Part shown: positions 27,711-37,224 of the stretch, in pieces
Layout of the letters: the number at the start of each line of letters is the position of its first letter
How positions within the stretch are numbered: the first letter of the stretch is position 1
Assembly (NCBI GenBank): GCA_003282145.1
Contig: QBZZ01000006.1
Location: 1-64,000, forward strand
Direction: 5' to 3'
DNA from: SAR116 cluster bacterium AG-337-N21
Lineage (GTDB): Bacteria > Pseudomonadota > Alphaproteobacteria > Puniceispirillales > Marisalimonadaceae
DNA length: 64,000 bases
Notes under the pieces: generated by a model
Told to the model about the DNA's origin: nothing
The model's database searches: none
What the model saw: the letters and a program-made list of their open reading frames with translations, nothing else
Program-made: the position numbers and the translations under genes

Positions 27711-28952
27711 TTAAAAAAATGCTTGTATACCAGTTTGGGCCCTACCAAGAATTAATGCATGAACATCGTGAGTTCCTTCGTAGGTATTAACTGTTTCAAG
27801 GTTCATTAAATGTCTCATAACTTGATACTCTGCGTGAATACCATTTCCACCATGCATATCTCTGGACATTCTAGCTATATCAAGAGCTTTTCCACAATTA
27901 TTTCTTTTAATAAGAGAAATAGACTCTGGAGCCAAATTACCTTGATCAAATAATCTACCGACTTGCAAAGCAGCACCTAAGCCTAAAGTAATTTCAGTTT
28001 GCATGTCTGCTAGTTTCTTTTGTATTAATTGAGTTGCAGCTAGTGGCTTGCCAAATTGTTTTCTGTCTAGTGTATATAGACGTGCTCTAAACCAACAATC
28101 TTCCGCAGCACCCATAACACCCCAAGCTATACCGTATCTAGCCCTATTTAAACAACCAAAAGGTCCTTTAAGACCACTTACATTAGGCATGAGATTTTCT
28201 TCTGGAACAAATACGTTATCCATAACAATTTCACCTGTAATTGATGCACGTAAGGATAATTTCCCTTTGATTTTAGGAGCTGTTAATCCATCCATTCCCT
28301 TTTCTAGAATAAAGCCTTTTATGGCATCTCCGTGTTCTTTTGACTTTGCCCAAACAACAAAAACATCAGCTATTGGAGAGTTAGATATCCACATTTTAGA
28401 GCCTGACAACGAATATCCACCATTTACTTTGGTTGCTGTTGTTTTCATAGATCCTGGATCTGAACCAGCATCTGGTTCTGTTAAACCAAAACAACCAATT
28501 AATTTTCCCGATGCTAAACCAGGTAAGTATTTTTGTCTTTGATCTTCATTTCCATATGTATAAATTGGATGCATTACTAATGAAGATTGAACAGACATCA
28601 TAGATCTATATCCTGAATCTATACGTTCAACTTCTCTTGCGACTAGACCATATGATACGTATGAGGCTCCTGCACAACCGTACTTTTCAGGTATAGTAAT
28701 ACCTAAAAGACCTAACTCTCCCATTTCCTTGAAAATTTCTTTGTCTGTTTTCTCGTCTAAAAAAGCTTCTTCTACTCTGGGTAAAAGTTTTGATTGTGCA
28801 TAATCATGTGCAGTTGATTTAATAAGTTTCTCTTCTTCAGAAATAAGAGTGTCCAATAACAAAGGATCTTCCCAATTAAATTTAGGTTGGGAAGCTTTTG
28901 TATTTTTTAAATCAACAAAATTCTTTTCATTAGTATTGAGGGTAGAGTCCAT
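27711..28952 (-). CDS. gcdH: Glutaryl-CoA dehydrogenase-type acyl-CoA dehydrogenase
   Basis: A 413-residue acyl-CoA dehydrogenase. [34 protein letters not shown] and the catalytic glutamate in [19 protein letters not shown] are the standard glutaryl-CoA dehydrogenase signatures. [11 protein letters not shown] and [10 protein letters not shown] near the N-terminus also fit. It oxidatively decarboxylates glutaryl-CoA to crotonyl-CoA using FAD and ETF, in lysine/tryptophan or aromatic acid breakdown. The start has AAGGA upstream. It ends a minus-strand run with TauD-like, cupin and isomerase genes. Confidence 0.88.
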   Translation of the reverse strand: MDSTLNTNEKNFVDLKNTKASQPKFNWEDPLLLDTLISEEEKLIKSTAHDYAQSKLLPRVEEAFLDEKTDKEIFKEMGELGLLGITIPEKYGCAGASYVSYGLVAREVERIDSGYRSMMSVQSSLVMHPIYTYGNEDQRQKYLPGLASGKLIGCFGLTEPDAGSDPGSMKTTATKVNGGYSLSGSKMWISNSPIADVFVVWAKSKEHGDAIKGFILEKGMDGLTAPKIKGKLSLRASITGEIVMDNVFVPEENLMPNVSGLKGPFGCLNRARYGIAWGVMGAAEDCWFRARLYTLDRKQFGKPLAATQLIQKKLADMQTEITLGLGAALQVGRLFDQGNLAPESISLIKRNNCGKALDIARMSRDMHGGNGIHAEYQVMRHLMNLETVNTYEGTHDVHALILGRAQTGIQAFF

Positions 28953-29007
28953 GGTAATTCCTTATTTTTTTCATATATAGCCAATGTATAAAAATAAATC
29001 CATCATT

Positions 29008-29619
29008 TTATTGAGAGTTATTTAATTTTAATATATGCCTCTCAATAAATTCTAATCTGTCCTGTCCCCAATAAATTTGATCTTCTAATATGTATATTGG
29101 GGCTCCAAAAACATACTTATCAATCGCAATTTTAGTATATTCTTTAAACACATTTTCACATTCTTGACTTTTTGCTAAGGATAATAGGTCTTCCGAATTT
29201 AATTCTAATTTATCTGTAATATTTTTTAAAACATTCTCATCATCAACATTTAATTCTTCAACCCATAACGCATTCATTATATCACCTGCTAGTTGAAAAT
29301 CTTTATTAGTTCTTCTGATTTTAGCAGCAATTATCAATAAAGAAGGTAACAAAGATTTTGAAGGGAAAAATTTAGGCTCAGGAATAAGGTTTATATTAAG
29401 AAATTCTGCCCATCTTTTTAATTCTTGCAAACGTATCTTTTGTCTTTGTAAGGGTCGTTTGAAAACAGGAAGCCCGCCGCTAACAGGGAAAATTTCTCCA
29501 TAGTTAACAGGATACATATTTAGTTGGACATTAAATTCTTTTACTATGTTATTAACCCGATTGTGACCAAGAAAAGTCCACGGACTTCCATGACTCATAA
29601 AATAATCAATTTCTATCAT
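29008..29619 (-). CDS. 2-hydroxychromene-2-carboxylate isomerase family protein (DsbA/kappa-GST fold)
   Basis: A 203-residue DSBA-like thioredoxin-fold protein. YFMSHGSPWTFLG at the N-terminus has the Ser in the glutathione-activating position of HCCA isomerases and kappa GSTs. The C-terminal FGAPIYILEDQIYWGQDRLEFIE is the family's conserved end. It probably performs glutathione-dependent isomerisation of an aromatic ring-cleavage or related product. It is 17 bases downstream of the cupin gene and likely cotranscribed with it. Confidence 0.82.
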   Translation of the reverse strand: MIEIDYFMSHGSPWTFLGHNRVNNIVKEFNVQLNMYPVNYGEIFPVSGGLPVFKRPLQRQKIRLQELKRWAEFLNINLIPEPKFFPSKSLLPSLLIIAAKIRRTNKDFQLAGDIMNALWVEELNVDDENVLKNITDKLELNSEDLLSLAKSQECENVFKEYTKIAIDKYVFGAPIYILEDQIYWGQDRLEFIERHILKLNNSQ

Positions 29620-29636
29620 CTTTTACCTTATTAGAA

Positions 29637-30005
29637 TTAATTACCAAATCCTGAACCTTCGACTTTATATTCATCTCTAGGTGGACTAAACACATCTAAT
29701 ACTTTAGCTCCTTCTGGTCCTCCAATGATACCATGATCAACTCCACCAGGTGTTTGCCAAAAATCTCCCTTATTGATCTCAATTTCTTCATTCCCTTGAA
29801 TTCTTATTCCAGACCCTTCTATTAAAAATCCCCATTGTTCTTGGGGATGTGAGTGAATTTTTCCCTTTGAATTGGGTTCAATTGTTACAATTGACAACAT
29901 TGCTTGATCTCCACAAAATATTCTGGTTGAAATACCCTCACCTAAAATTCTTTTGATTCCAGTATTTTCATCATTAACGTTATTAAAATAATTTTTCTGT
30001 GACAT
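29637..30005 (-). CDS. Cupin domain protein
   Basis: A 122-residue single cupin barrel. Metal-binding residues appear in GKIHSHPQEQWGFLIEGSG and in the second motif WQTPGGVDHGIIGG. The track begins at 30047, overlapping the TauD-like gene; the ATG at 30005 has GGAG 6 bases upstream and removes the overlap. Function is not defined: such proteins can be isomerases, dioxygenases or sugar/lactone-binding proteins. It lies between the dioxygenase and HCCA isomerase in one apparent operon. Confidence 0.75.
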   Translation of the reverse strand: MSQKNYFNNVNDENTGIKRILGEGISTRIFCGDQAMLSIVTIEPNSKGKIHSHPQEQWGFLIEGSGIRIQGNEEIEINKGDFWQTPGGVDHGIIGGPEGAKVLDVFSPPRDEYKVEGSGFGN

Positions 30006-30024
30006 TCTTTTCTCCATAAAAAAA

Positions 30025-30888
30025 TTACATTGGTTTATCACCTGCAAATGTAATTCTGTGCATCAATCTTCTTTGGCCATGATAATCATTAATTGGATTG
30101 TGCATTGTGCATCTATTATCCCATATTGCTACAGAACCAGGTTTCCATTGAAATCTACATGTAAACTCAGATTTAATTTGGTGCTTAAATAAAAACTCTA
30201 GAATAGGTGTACTTTCTTCTTCAGTCATACCAACAAAGTTGGTTGTATGGGCTTCATTTACATAAAGTGATTTTTTCTTAGTTTCTGGATGTGTCCTTAC
30301 TACTGGATGAATTGCTTTTAATTCGTCACCTTTAAGGCCAACAGAAGCATGTTTCATAATATCAGATCTAGTTTTGGCAACTCTGGCCTTTCCTGATATA
30401 TTTACCGCTTCTAATGTATCTAAAAATTTTTTCATGCCATCTGATAAACTTTCATAAGCAAGGTACTGATTTGACCACTCAGTATCTCCGCCGTATTTAG
30501 GTATTTCAATTCCGTACAACATTGTACCCATTGGAGGTTCTGCTTGATATGTAGTATCACTATGCCAAATCCCTCCAAAATTATTTACATCTGTTTCTTT
30601 TTTTAATATTGGAGTAATTTCAGGAAAATCTTCTAAACTTTTTACAAATGGATATACAATTGGATTTCCAATTTTTTTTGCAAAAGCTTTCTGGGATTTA
30701 GGATCAAATTCTTGATCTCGGAAAAATATTACTTGATAGGTTAATAAAGCATCATATATCTCATTGACAACTTCTTCAGATAAGTCATCTGAAAGATTTA
30801 CATTTTCTATTTGAGCACCTAATGCTCCGGCAGTAGGAAAAACTTCAATATTTTGGAAATCTTTCTTTGTATTAAAATGTATATTCAT
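30025..30888 (-). CDS. TauD/TfdA family alpha-ketoglutarate-dependent dioxygenase
   Basis: A 287-residue non-haem Fe(II) dioxygenase. The metal-binding HxD is in GIWHSDTTYQAEPP, the distal His and co-substrate Arg are in RRLMHRITFAG, and WDNRCTMHNP is the canonical C-terminal block. The ATG at 30888 matches the family start (IEVFPTAGALGAQI) better than the TTG at 30924, although AAGGAG is 13 bases away. Family members hydroxylate taurine, aryloxyacetates, alkylsulfates and other acids. The substrate is unresolved; sulfonate use is possible given the cluster at 46-52 kb. Confidence 0.85.
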   Translation of the reverse strand: MNIHFNTKKDFQNIEVFPTAGALGAQIENVNLSDDLSEEVVNEIYDALLTYQVIFFRDQEFDPKSQKAFAKKIGNPIVYPFVKSLEDFPEITPILKKETDVNNFGGIWHSDTTYQAEPPMGTMLYGIEIPKYGGDTEWSNQYLAYESLSDGMKKFLDTLEAVNISGKARVAKTRSDIMKHASVGLKGDELKAIHPVVRTHPETKKKSLYVNEAHTTNFVGMTEEESTPILEFLFKHQIKSEFTCRFQWKPGSVAIWDNRCTMHNPINDYHGQRRLMHRITFAGDKPM

Positions 30889-31014
30889 ATTGTAAAACGA
30901 TCTCCTTAAAATAGAGAAACTCAAAAGAAATTATTTGCACTAAAAAAATTTAAAGGCAATAATTTAGATGATAAATTAAAATAAATTTATTTCAATTATT
31001 ACAAAGTAATTTTA

Positions 31015-32058
31015 ATGAAAAAAATAATATCTCCACATCTTGAGGTTAGGGAGGACTGGTTAAGTCAACTAATAGAAGAACCAATCTCACCTAATATGCC
31101 TATTATTGATCCACATCACCATCTTTGGAATGCAGGGTTTGGTAGATATTATGTTGAAGAACTATTAGAAGATATACAGTTATCGGGTCATAATATTAGG
31201 GCAACTGTATACATTATGAGTTCGTCAAATACAACAATGTACGGCAAAGATGGTCCAGATGAATTCAAGCCCCTAACTGAGATAGAATTTGCAACTAAGG
31301 AGGCTAAAAGAAGTGACCTCATTATCAATAATAAAGTTAAAGTCAACTCATCAATTGTTGGTTCACTAGATCTAACTTTTGGCAATAAGTTAGAACCTGT
31401 AATTGAAAAAGCATTAGATATTAGCGAAGGAAGACTTAAAGGGATAAGAATGCTTTTAGCTTCCCACGCAGATCCAAGAATAACGTCAGGTGCAGTGAAA
31501 TCAGATCTCAATCTTATGCTACATCCAAATTTTGTTGAAGGTGCAAGATGTCTTCAATCAGCTGGTTTGTCATTAGACTTTTGGATTTATCACACTCAAC
31601 TTAATGAAATGGAAAAAATAGCCAGAGCGCTTCCAGATTTAAACATAATTTTAAATCATATTGGCGGGCCTATTCACCTTGGGGAGTATGAAGGAAAGCA
31701 AGCCCTAACCCATAGAGAATGGAGATCAGCTATGATGAGATTATCTAGATTACCAAATGTAAATGTAAAATTAGGTGGTTTGGGAATGGCTGTAAATGGT
31801 GCCAAATTTCATTTGAATTCTAAGCCTCCACACTCAAAAGATTTATCTGAAATTTGGAAACCATGGATTTATGAAACAATTAATATGTTTGGATTTGAAA
31901 GATGTATGTATGAAAGCAACTTTCCTGTTGATAAAGGGTCTTGTAGTTATGGATCTTTATGGAATGCGTTTAAAATAATTTCTGAAGACATGTCGGAAGA
32001 AGAAAAAAATAATTTATTTTATGAAAATGCTTCCAGAATATATAAAATAAAATTATGA
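31015..32058 (+). CDS. Amidohydrolase-2 family metal-dependent hydrolase (lactonase-like)
   Basis: A 347-residue TIM-barrel hydrolase of the amidohydrolase-related (COG3618-like) family. The N-terminal metal motif DPHHHLWN, the central NHIGGPIHLG and the C-terminal YESNFPVDKGS are the family hallmarks. Members include L-fucono- and L-rhamnono-lactonases and 2-pyrone-4,6-dicarboxylate hydrolase. It starts a long plus-strand run. Because the enolase-superfamily gene downstream resembles galactarolactone cycloisomerase, a sugar lactonase role is reasonable but unproven. Confidence 0.8.
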   Translation: MKKIISPHLEVREDWLSQLIEEPISPNMPIIDPHHHLWNAGFGRYYVEELLEDIQLSGHNIRATVYIMSSSNTTMYGKDGPDEFKPLTEIEFATKEAKRSDLIINNKVKVNSSIVGSLDLTFGNKLEPVIEKALDISEGRLKGIRMLLASHADPRITSGAVKSDLNLMLHPNFVEGARCLQSAGLSLDFWIYHTQLNEMEKIARALPDLNIILNHIGGPIHLGEYEGKQALTHREWRSAMMRLSRLPNVNVKLGGLGMAVNGAKFHLNSKPPHSKDLSEIWKPWIYETINMFGFERCMYESNFPVDKGSCSYGSLWNAFKIISEDMSEEEKNNLFYENASRIYKIKL

Positions 32059-32082
32059 TTATTGTATATTGGGGTTAATCAA

Positions 32083-33114
32083 ATGCAAGTATCTATTCTA
32101 GAACAATCTGTTTCAGTAGAAGGAAAGCCGCAGACACACACTATTCAAGATAGTATCAATCTCGCTATAAAAGCAGAACAACTCGGTTATAAAAGATTTT
32201 GGGTGTCAGAACATCACAATCATCCAACGATAATAGGAAGTGCCCCCGAAGTATTAATGGCTGCTATTGCAACTCAAACGAAAATAATTCGAATTGGAAG
32301 TGCTGGTATTATGTTGCCTCATTATGCTCCATTTAAAGTTGCAGAACAATTTAAAGTTTTAGAAGCAATAGCGCCTGGCAGAATAGACTTAGGACTTGGT
32401 AGAGCTCCAGGTTCCGATGGTAGAACTGCTCTAGCTTTAAATCCAAATAGCAGAGAAGATAGCCAACAATTTCCTGGTAACGTTAGAGATTTAATGGCTT
32501 GGGTATCTAATGAAAAATTATTAGAAGGACATCCGTTTAGACATTTAGTTGCTCAACCTGAATCTAAAACACATCCAGAAATTTGGATGTTAGGAACTTC
32601 AAACTATGGAGCCCAACTTGCTGCATACCTTGGAATACCATATTGTTTTGCCCATTTCATAACTGATGGCCAAGGAATGAAAAATACTATCGATCTGTAC
32701 AAATCAGAATTTCGTCCAAGCAAAAATTTTAATAAACCAGTTGTGAATGTTTGCCTGTGGGCTTTAACTGCTAAAACAGAAGAAGAAGCGAAATATCTTT
32801 TTGCTTCCAGAGCAGCATGGAAAATTGGAAGAAACTATGGTCACATTGGACCAATAACTGACCCTGATAATGCATTAAATATAATTAACGAAAATAATTG
32901 GGATGAACAGTATGATTTTATGTTCAAAAACTCAATTGTTGGCGAAACTAGCAACACCAAAGAGAAAATCACAAATTTAGTAAAAACCAATAATGTAGAC
33001 GAGATTGCGATTTTGACTTGGTGTCATGACGAAAAAGCAAGAACTCGATCATATGAATTATTTGCAGATCAATTTAAATTAAAGGCAAAAAAATCTCTCC
33101 AAAAAACTTGTTAA
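32083..33114 (+). CDS. LLM class flavin-dependent oxidoreductase (luciferase-like)
   Basis: A 343-residue bacterial luciferase-family TIM barrel. ISVLEQS-type start (VSILEQS), RFWVSEHHN, IRIGSAGIMLPHYAPFKVAEQF and RIDLGLGRAPGSD are hallmark positions of the MsnO8-like group. These are FMN-dependent monooxygenases or oxidoreductases of mostly unknown substrate. The ATG at 32083 has GGGG upstream and is preferred to the TTG at 32062. It follows the amidohydrolase by 24 bases. Confidence 0.85.
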   Translation: MQVSILEQSVSVEGKPQTHTIQDSINLAIKAEQLGYKRFWVSEHHNHPTIIGSAPEVLMAAIATQTKIIRIGSAGIMLPHYAPFKVAEQFKVLEAIAPGRIDLGLGRAPGSDGRTALALNPNSREDSQQFPGNVRDLMAWVSNEKLLEGHPFRHLVAQPESKTHPEIWMLGTSNYGAQLAAYLGIPYCFAHFITDGQGMKNTIDLYKSEFRPSKNFNKPVVNVCLWALTAKTEEEAKYLFASRAAWKIGRNYGHIGPITDPDNALNIINENNWDEQYDFMFKNSIVGETSNTKEKITNLVKTNNVDEIAILTWCHDEKARTRSYELFADQFKLKAKKSLQKTC

Positions 33115-33169
33115 TAATTAAAAATCAAATATAAATAGTGACATTTCACTTATTATTTAGGAGTTTCTT

Positions 33170-33775
33170 TTGTTATCTATTAATAACCTTATATATAGTG
33201 TTAAGTTATTTCTTACTCTTTTTATTATATTAATATTTACCGGATGTTCTCAAACTGACATGAAAGAATTTCAAAATAACACTCCTAAATTAGATTTATT
33301 TTCCTTTTTTGAAGGAGATACAATTGCTTATGGAATTTTTGAAGACAGATTTGGTAACCTAAAGAGACAATTTCGCGTAAATATTAATGGAAAAGTTGCT
33401 AATCAAATTCTTACACTAGATGAAGATTTTTTGTATGATGATGGCGAGCAGGCAAAACGAATATGGAAAATTGAAAAGAAAATAGATGATAATCAAAAAA
33501 TTGTATATGAAGGTCAAGCTGACGATGTTGAAGGTAAAGCTTCAGGTTTAATTTCGGGTAATGCTCTAAACTGGTCATATGATATCTACTTAAACATTAA
33601 AGGAAGTGATATAAAAGTTCATTTTAATGATTGGATTTATAAACAAAGTAAGGATTTAGCTATTAATAGAGCCTATGTTAGCAAGTTTGGAATTAATATT
33701 GGTTCTGTAACTTTAGTATTTCTGAGAGGAGATACTGCTAATAAAATTGGTCCTTTGGATTTACAAAAATGGTAG
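33170..33775 (+). CDS. DUF3833 family lipoprotein
   Basis: A 201-residue protein with an N-terminal hydrophobic segment and a lipobox ending IFTGCSQ, indicating a lipoprotein. FFEGDTIAYGIFEDRFG, RIWKIEKK and the later VHFNDWIYKQ match DUF3833, a lipocalin-like uncharacterised family. The start is TTG with AGGAG 7 bases upstream. It is followed 13 bases later by a chalcone-isomerase-like gene, a neighbour seen with DUF3833 in other bacteria. The molecular role is unknown; lipid binding in the envelope is a guess. Confidence 0.75.
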   Translation: MLSINNLIYSVKLFLTLFIILIFTGCSQTDMKEFQNNTPKLDLFSFFEGDTIAYGIFEDRFGNLKRQFRVNINGKVANQILTLDEDFLYDDGEQAKRIWKIEKKIDDNQKIVYEGQADDVEGKASGLISGNALNWSYDIYLNIKGSDIKVHFNDWIYKQSKDLAINRAYVSKFGINIGSVTLVFLRGDTANKIGPLDLQKW

Positions 33776-33788
33776 GGTTAGAATAACT

Positions 33789-34331
33789 TTGAGATTTCTA
33801 ATTTTATTATTCATTATGTTTAATACAAACATAGCCTTGTCTGAAACTCAAAATCAGGTATTTAAAAATAAAATTTCCGAAACTATTCTTGAAAAGTTTA
33901 TTCCAAACTTTAAATTTGTTGGGCAAGCAACTTATAAATTTCTTTTATTAGACATATATTATGCAACATTAATTTCTGGAACAGGTCATTACCCTTCAGA
34001 TAAATTCGCTTTAATTTTAAGGTATAACAGAGATTTTACAAAAAAAAGTGTTGTCAAAGAAACAGTTGAACAACTTCAAAAACAAAAAAAGTATAGTGAA
34101 AGTGAATTAATTGCCTTGAAGCAATTATTAAATAAAACTTTTAGAACTATTAAAAAAAATGATCAGTTCATTGCTATAAAATTATTAGATAAAGGTATAT
34201 TCTACTTCAAAAATGAAAAGGTTTTAGAAACTATTGATATGGATTTTTTAGATTTGTTTTTTAATATATGGCTTAGAGAAAATAGCCAAGATCCTGATTT
34301 TACAAAATCACTTTTAGGTAAAGATAATTAA
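33789..34331 (+). CDS. Chalcone isomerase-like exported protein
   Basis: A 180-residue protein beginning, from a TTG start at 33789, with a signal peptide (RFLILLFIMFNTNIALSETQ). The mature part (LLLDIYYATLIS, ALILRYNRDF) resembles bacterial chalcone-isomerase-fold proteins, which are probably fatty-acid-binding rather than flavonoid enzymes. The track start at 33747 would overlap DUF3833 and lacks a signal peptide at its very N-terminus, so I moved it. It pairs with DUF3833 upstream and IspZ downstream. Confidence 0.65.
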   Translation: MRFLILLFIMFNTNIALSETQNQVFKNKISETILEKFIPNFKFVGQATYKFLLLDIYYATLISGTGHYPSDKFALILRYNRDFTKKSVVKETVEQLQKQKKYSESELIALKQLLNKTFRTIKKNDQFIAIKLLDKGIFYFKNEKVLETIDMDFLDLFFNIWLRENSQDPDFTKSLLGKDN

Positions 34332-34343
34332 AGGAAATATTTT

Positions 34344-34883
34344 ATGCGTTTAAGTGCATTTTTTTTTGAAATTGTACCCATATCCGGTTTTTTTATTGGA
34401 TCTCAGTATTATGATCTAATTATAGCAGCTTTTATTTCATTACTATTAAGTTTGTTTGTAATGGCTACTTTTTATCTAGTAGAGAAAAGAATTTCTAAGT
34501 TTCAAATTTTTGCAATCTGTATGTCTGCTCTTTTTACACTATTTGCTTATTTATTTGAGAATGATCAATTTGTAAAAATACAACCTACAATATTTAACGG
34601 TTTTTTTAGTTCAGTATTATTAATAGGAATTTTAAATAAAAAGGCAATGATGAAACAATTTTTTGGTTCTCAGTTTTTCCTAAATGACGATACTTGGTAT
34701 AAATTAAGTTTAAGATGGGGATTATTTTTTTTATTTCTTACAATAATAAATGAAGTTGCCTGGAGAAACCTAGAAACTGACGACTGGGTTTTTATAAAAG
34801 TCTTTATATTAACTCCCTTGATTGGAGTATTTATGCTTGCTCAACTACCACTTACTTTAAGGGGAAGAATTAAAGTTAAATAA
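34344..34883 (+). CDS. Inner membrane septation protein IspZ/YciB
   Basis: A 179-residue polytopic membrane protein with about five hydrophobic segments. FFEIVPISGFFIGSQYYD at the N-terminus, the IFNGFFSSVLLIG helix, and LRWGLFFLFLTIINEVAWRN with WVFIKVFIL match the IspZ (septation protein A) family. It has been linked to cell division and envelope synthesis. It starts 12 bases after the chalcone-isomerase-like gene and has AAAGGAAATATTTT upstream. Confidence 0.75.
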   Translation: MRLSAFFFEIVPISGFFIGSQYYDLIIAAFISLLLSLFVMATFYLVEKRISKFQIFAICMSALFTLFAYLFENDQFVKIQPTIFNGFFSSVLLIGILNKKAMMKQFFGSQFFLNDDTWYKLSLRWGLFFLFLTIINEVAWRNLETDDWVFIKVFILTPLIGVFMLAQLPLTLRGRIKVK

Positions 34884-34936
34884 TTCTTAAAAATTAAAAT
34901 ATATTACAATATCCAATTAAATAAATGGGAGATCAA

Positions 34937-36094
34937 ATGAGTATTAAAATCAAAGATATAATTGTTCATGTGATTAAATCAGAATTGGATATCCCTTTCG
35001 CTTTTTCACAAGGTTGGGTAAAAAAAAGATCTGCTACACTTGTAGAGATTAAAACTGATGAAGGGCATACAGGTTGGGGAGAAGCTTTTTGTCAAGGATT
35101 AGAACCTCCTGAAATTTCGGCTGCTGTTATCGAAGCTGCGCTAAAACCCCTACTTTTAGAAGAATCACCATTGGATATAGAGGTTCTTTGGCACAAAATG
35201 TATAATGCTACTAGAGACTTTGGTAGAAAAGGATCAGTAGTCTCGGGGATAAGCGCTGTTGATATTGCATTGTGGGATATTTTAGGAAAATTTCTCAATC
35301 AACCTATTCACCAACTATTGGGTGGTGCATTTAGAAAAAAAATTAAACCTTATGCTACTGGTTTTTATAGAATTAAAGGTCAAGGAGAAGCAACAAGGTT
35401 AGCAGAAGAAGCTCTATCACATTTTGAAAATAAATTTGATCATATGAAGATTAAGCTGGGATTTGGTCTTCAAGATGATATTAAGTGTATGGAAGCTATA
35501 TATAAAGTATTGGAAAATAAAAATGTAACATTAATGATTGATACTAATCATGCTTATGGAAGATCAGAAGCATTCACTTTAGGGGAAGCCCTTAAAGATT
35601 ATAATTTACGATGGTATGAGGAACCAGTAACTCCTGAGGATATTCAAGGTTATACAGAGTTAAGATCAAAACTTAACATACCTATTGCAGGTGGTGAAAA
35701 TGAACATACTCTTTACGGATTTAGGACACTATTTGAGGCTAAAGCTGTTGATATTGCTCAACCAGACATTGGATCCTGTGGTGGTATTTCTGGAGTAAGA
35801 CACATTATTAATTTAGCTCAAAGTTTTGGTGTAGAAGTAAACCCACATGTATGGGGCTCTGCAGTTGCTCAGGCTGCGTCAATCCAAGTTATTGCATCTA
35901 TTCCAACTACGCATCATTCAATTTATGCTCGATCTCCAATATTAGAATATGACCAATCAAGTCATCCTTTCAGAAGAGAGTTACTAGAAAATCCTCTTGA
36001 GTTAGACAACGGCATGGTCAATGTTTCATCAAAACCTGGTTTAGGTATTGAGATAAATTTAGACACAATTAACAAATATAAGTGTAATTATTAA
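34937..36094 (+). CDS. Enolase-superfamily enzyme, D-galactarolactone cycloisomerase-like
   Basis: A 385-residue mandelate racemase/muconate lactonizing enzyme. The catalytic KxK is in HMKIKLGFG, metal ligands are in MIDTNHAYG, WYEEPVTPE and AGGENEH, and the general base His is in NPHVWGSAVAQAA. The pattern follows Agrobacterium Gci (AYATG-type stretch, EYDQSSHPFRREL near the end). Gci opens D-galactaro-1,4-lactone. A fuconate or galactonate dehydratase is an alternative. GGGAG supports the ATG at 34937. The epoxide hydrolase-like gene follows 11 bases later. Confidence 0.78.
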   Translation: MSIKIKDIIVHVIKSELDIPFAFSQGWVKKRSATLVEIKTDEGHTGWGEAFCQGLEPPEISAAVIEAALKPLLLEESPLDIEVLWHKMYNATRDFGRKGSVVSGISAVDIALWDILGKFLNQPIHQLLGGAFRKKIKPYATGFYRIKGQGEATRLAEEALSHFENKFDHMKIKLGFGLQDDIKCMEAIYKVLENKNVTLMIDTNHAYGRSEAFTLGEALKDYNLRWYEEPVTPEDIQGYTELRSKLNIPIAGGENEHTLYGFRTLFEAKAVDIAQPDIGSCGGISGVRHIINLAQSFGVEVNPHVWGSAVAQAASIQVIASIPTTHHSIYARSPILEYDQSSHPFRRELLENPLELDNGMVNVSSKPGLGIEINLDTINKYKCNY

Positions 36095-36105
36095 GATATT
36101 ATAAA

Positions 36106-37209
36106 ATGATTGAATTAATAGATCCAATAATTAGTTGTAACAAGGTTGATATTTCAACGGGTCTTAATGTTCACTATCTAGAAGCTTCCAAGAACAACAA
36201 TAATCAGCCCATTGCTCTTTTACTTCATGGTTTTCCTGAGTTAAGTTTTAGTTGGCGAAAAATAATACCAATTTTAGCTTATGAAGGCTTTAGAGTTATA
36301 GCGCCTGATATGAGAGGGTATGGCCTCACATCTGGAGGCACTAAAAAATATGATACAAACATATCTGAATACAGATTATTAAACCTGACTACAGATATAC
36401 TTAGTTTGATCAGTGCACTTAAAATCAATAAAGTTGATTTATTAGTAGGACATGATGCTGGATCATCAGTCGCAGGAACGTCAGCCTTGATTAGACCTGA
36501 CATATTCAAGTCAGTTGTAATGATGAGTGCTCCATTTACTGGCGCACCAAATATAGATAGTAATTTATCATATCAAGATCCAATTCATAAAGACTTAGAA
36601 GAATTGAATCCTCCAAGAAAACACTATCAATGGTATTACTCTACCCCTGAGGCTAATAAAGACATGCATCTGGATAGAGAAGGACTTCATAAGTTCCTAA
36701 GAGCTTACTATCATATGAAAAGTGCTGACTGGAAAGAAAACAATCCATATGAATTAGGTTCATGGACAGCCATAAATTTGGCTAAAATGCCCGAATACTA
36801 CATTATGAAGTTAGATCAGACAATGGTAGAAGCAGTTATGTCGCAATATCCAAAAGATAATTGTTACGAAAATTGGCTAAATGACAAAGAATTGGAGATA
36901 TATTCCAATAGTTTTCATTCCAATTCGTTTCAACCAGCTCTTAATTGGTATAGGTGCATGACATCACCTTATCTAAATAGTGATTTGAAAGTTTTTTCAA
37001 ATAAAAAAATTGAAGTACCTTCATGTTTTATTGCTGGAGAAAAAGACTGGGGGACTTTTCAAAAACCAGGTGCTTTAGATATAATGGAAAACACATTATG
37101 TACTAATTATTATGGTAGACATATTCTTAAAAATGCAGGACATTGGGTGCAACAAGAAAACCCTAATGATGTAGCTGAAACATTATTAAACTTTTACAAA
37201 AATAATTAA
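36106..37209 (+). CDS. Alpha/beta hydrolase, epoxide hydrolase-like
   Basis: A 367-residue alpha/beta hydrolase. The oxyanion motif HGFPELSFSWR, the APDMRGYGLT strand and nucleophile elbow GHDAGSS (Asp nucleophile) are typical of soluble epoxide hydrolases and dehalogenases. Acid and base are likely in AGEKDWG and NAGHWVQQE. There is an unusually long cap region with SADWKENNPYELG. The Asp nucleophile rules out a serine esterase. Substrate unknown. Confidence 0.82.
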   Translation: MIELIDPIISCNKVDISTGLNVHYLEASKNNNNQPIALLLHGFPELSFSWRKIIPILAYEGFRVIAPDMRGYGLTSGGTKKYDTNISEYRLLNLTTDILSLISALKINKVDLLVGHDAGSSVAGTSALIRPDIFKSVVMMSAPFTGAPNIDSNLSYQDPIHKDLEELNPPRKHYQWYYSTPEANKDMHLDREGLHKFLRAYYHMKSADWKENNPYELGSWTAINLAKMPEYYIMKLDQTMVEAVMSQYPKDNCYENWLNDKELEIYSNSFHSNSFQPALNWYRCMTSPYLNSDLKVFSNKKIEVPSCFIAGEKDWGTFQKPGALDIMENTLCTNYYGRHILKNAGHWVQQENPNDVAETLLNFYKNN

Positions 37210-37224
37210 TTTTTAGGTAGAAAT

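Noticed and set aside
28048-28542. 164-residue plus-strand ORF
   Set aside because: It lies wholly antisense to the glutaryl-CoA dehydrogenase gene and has no family features.
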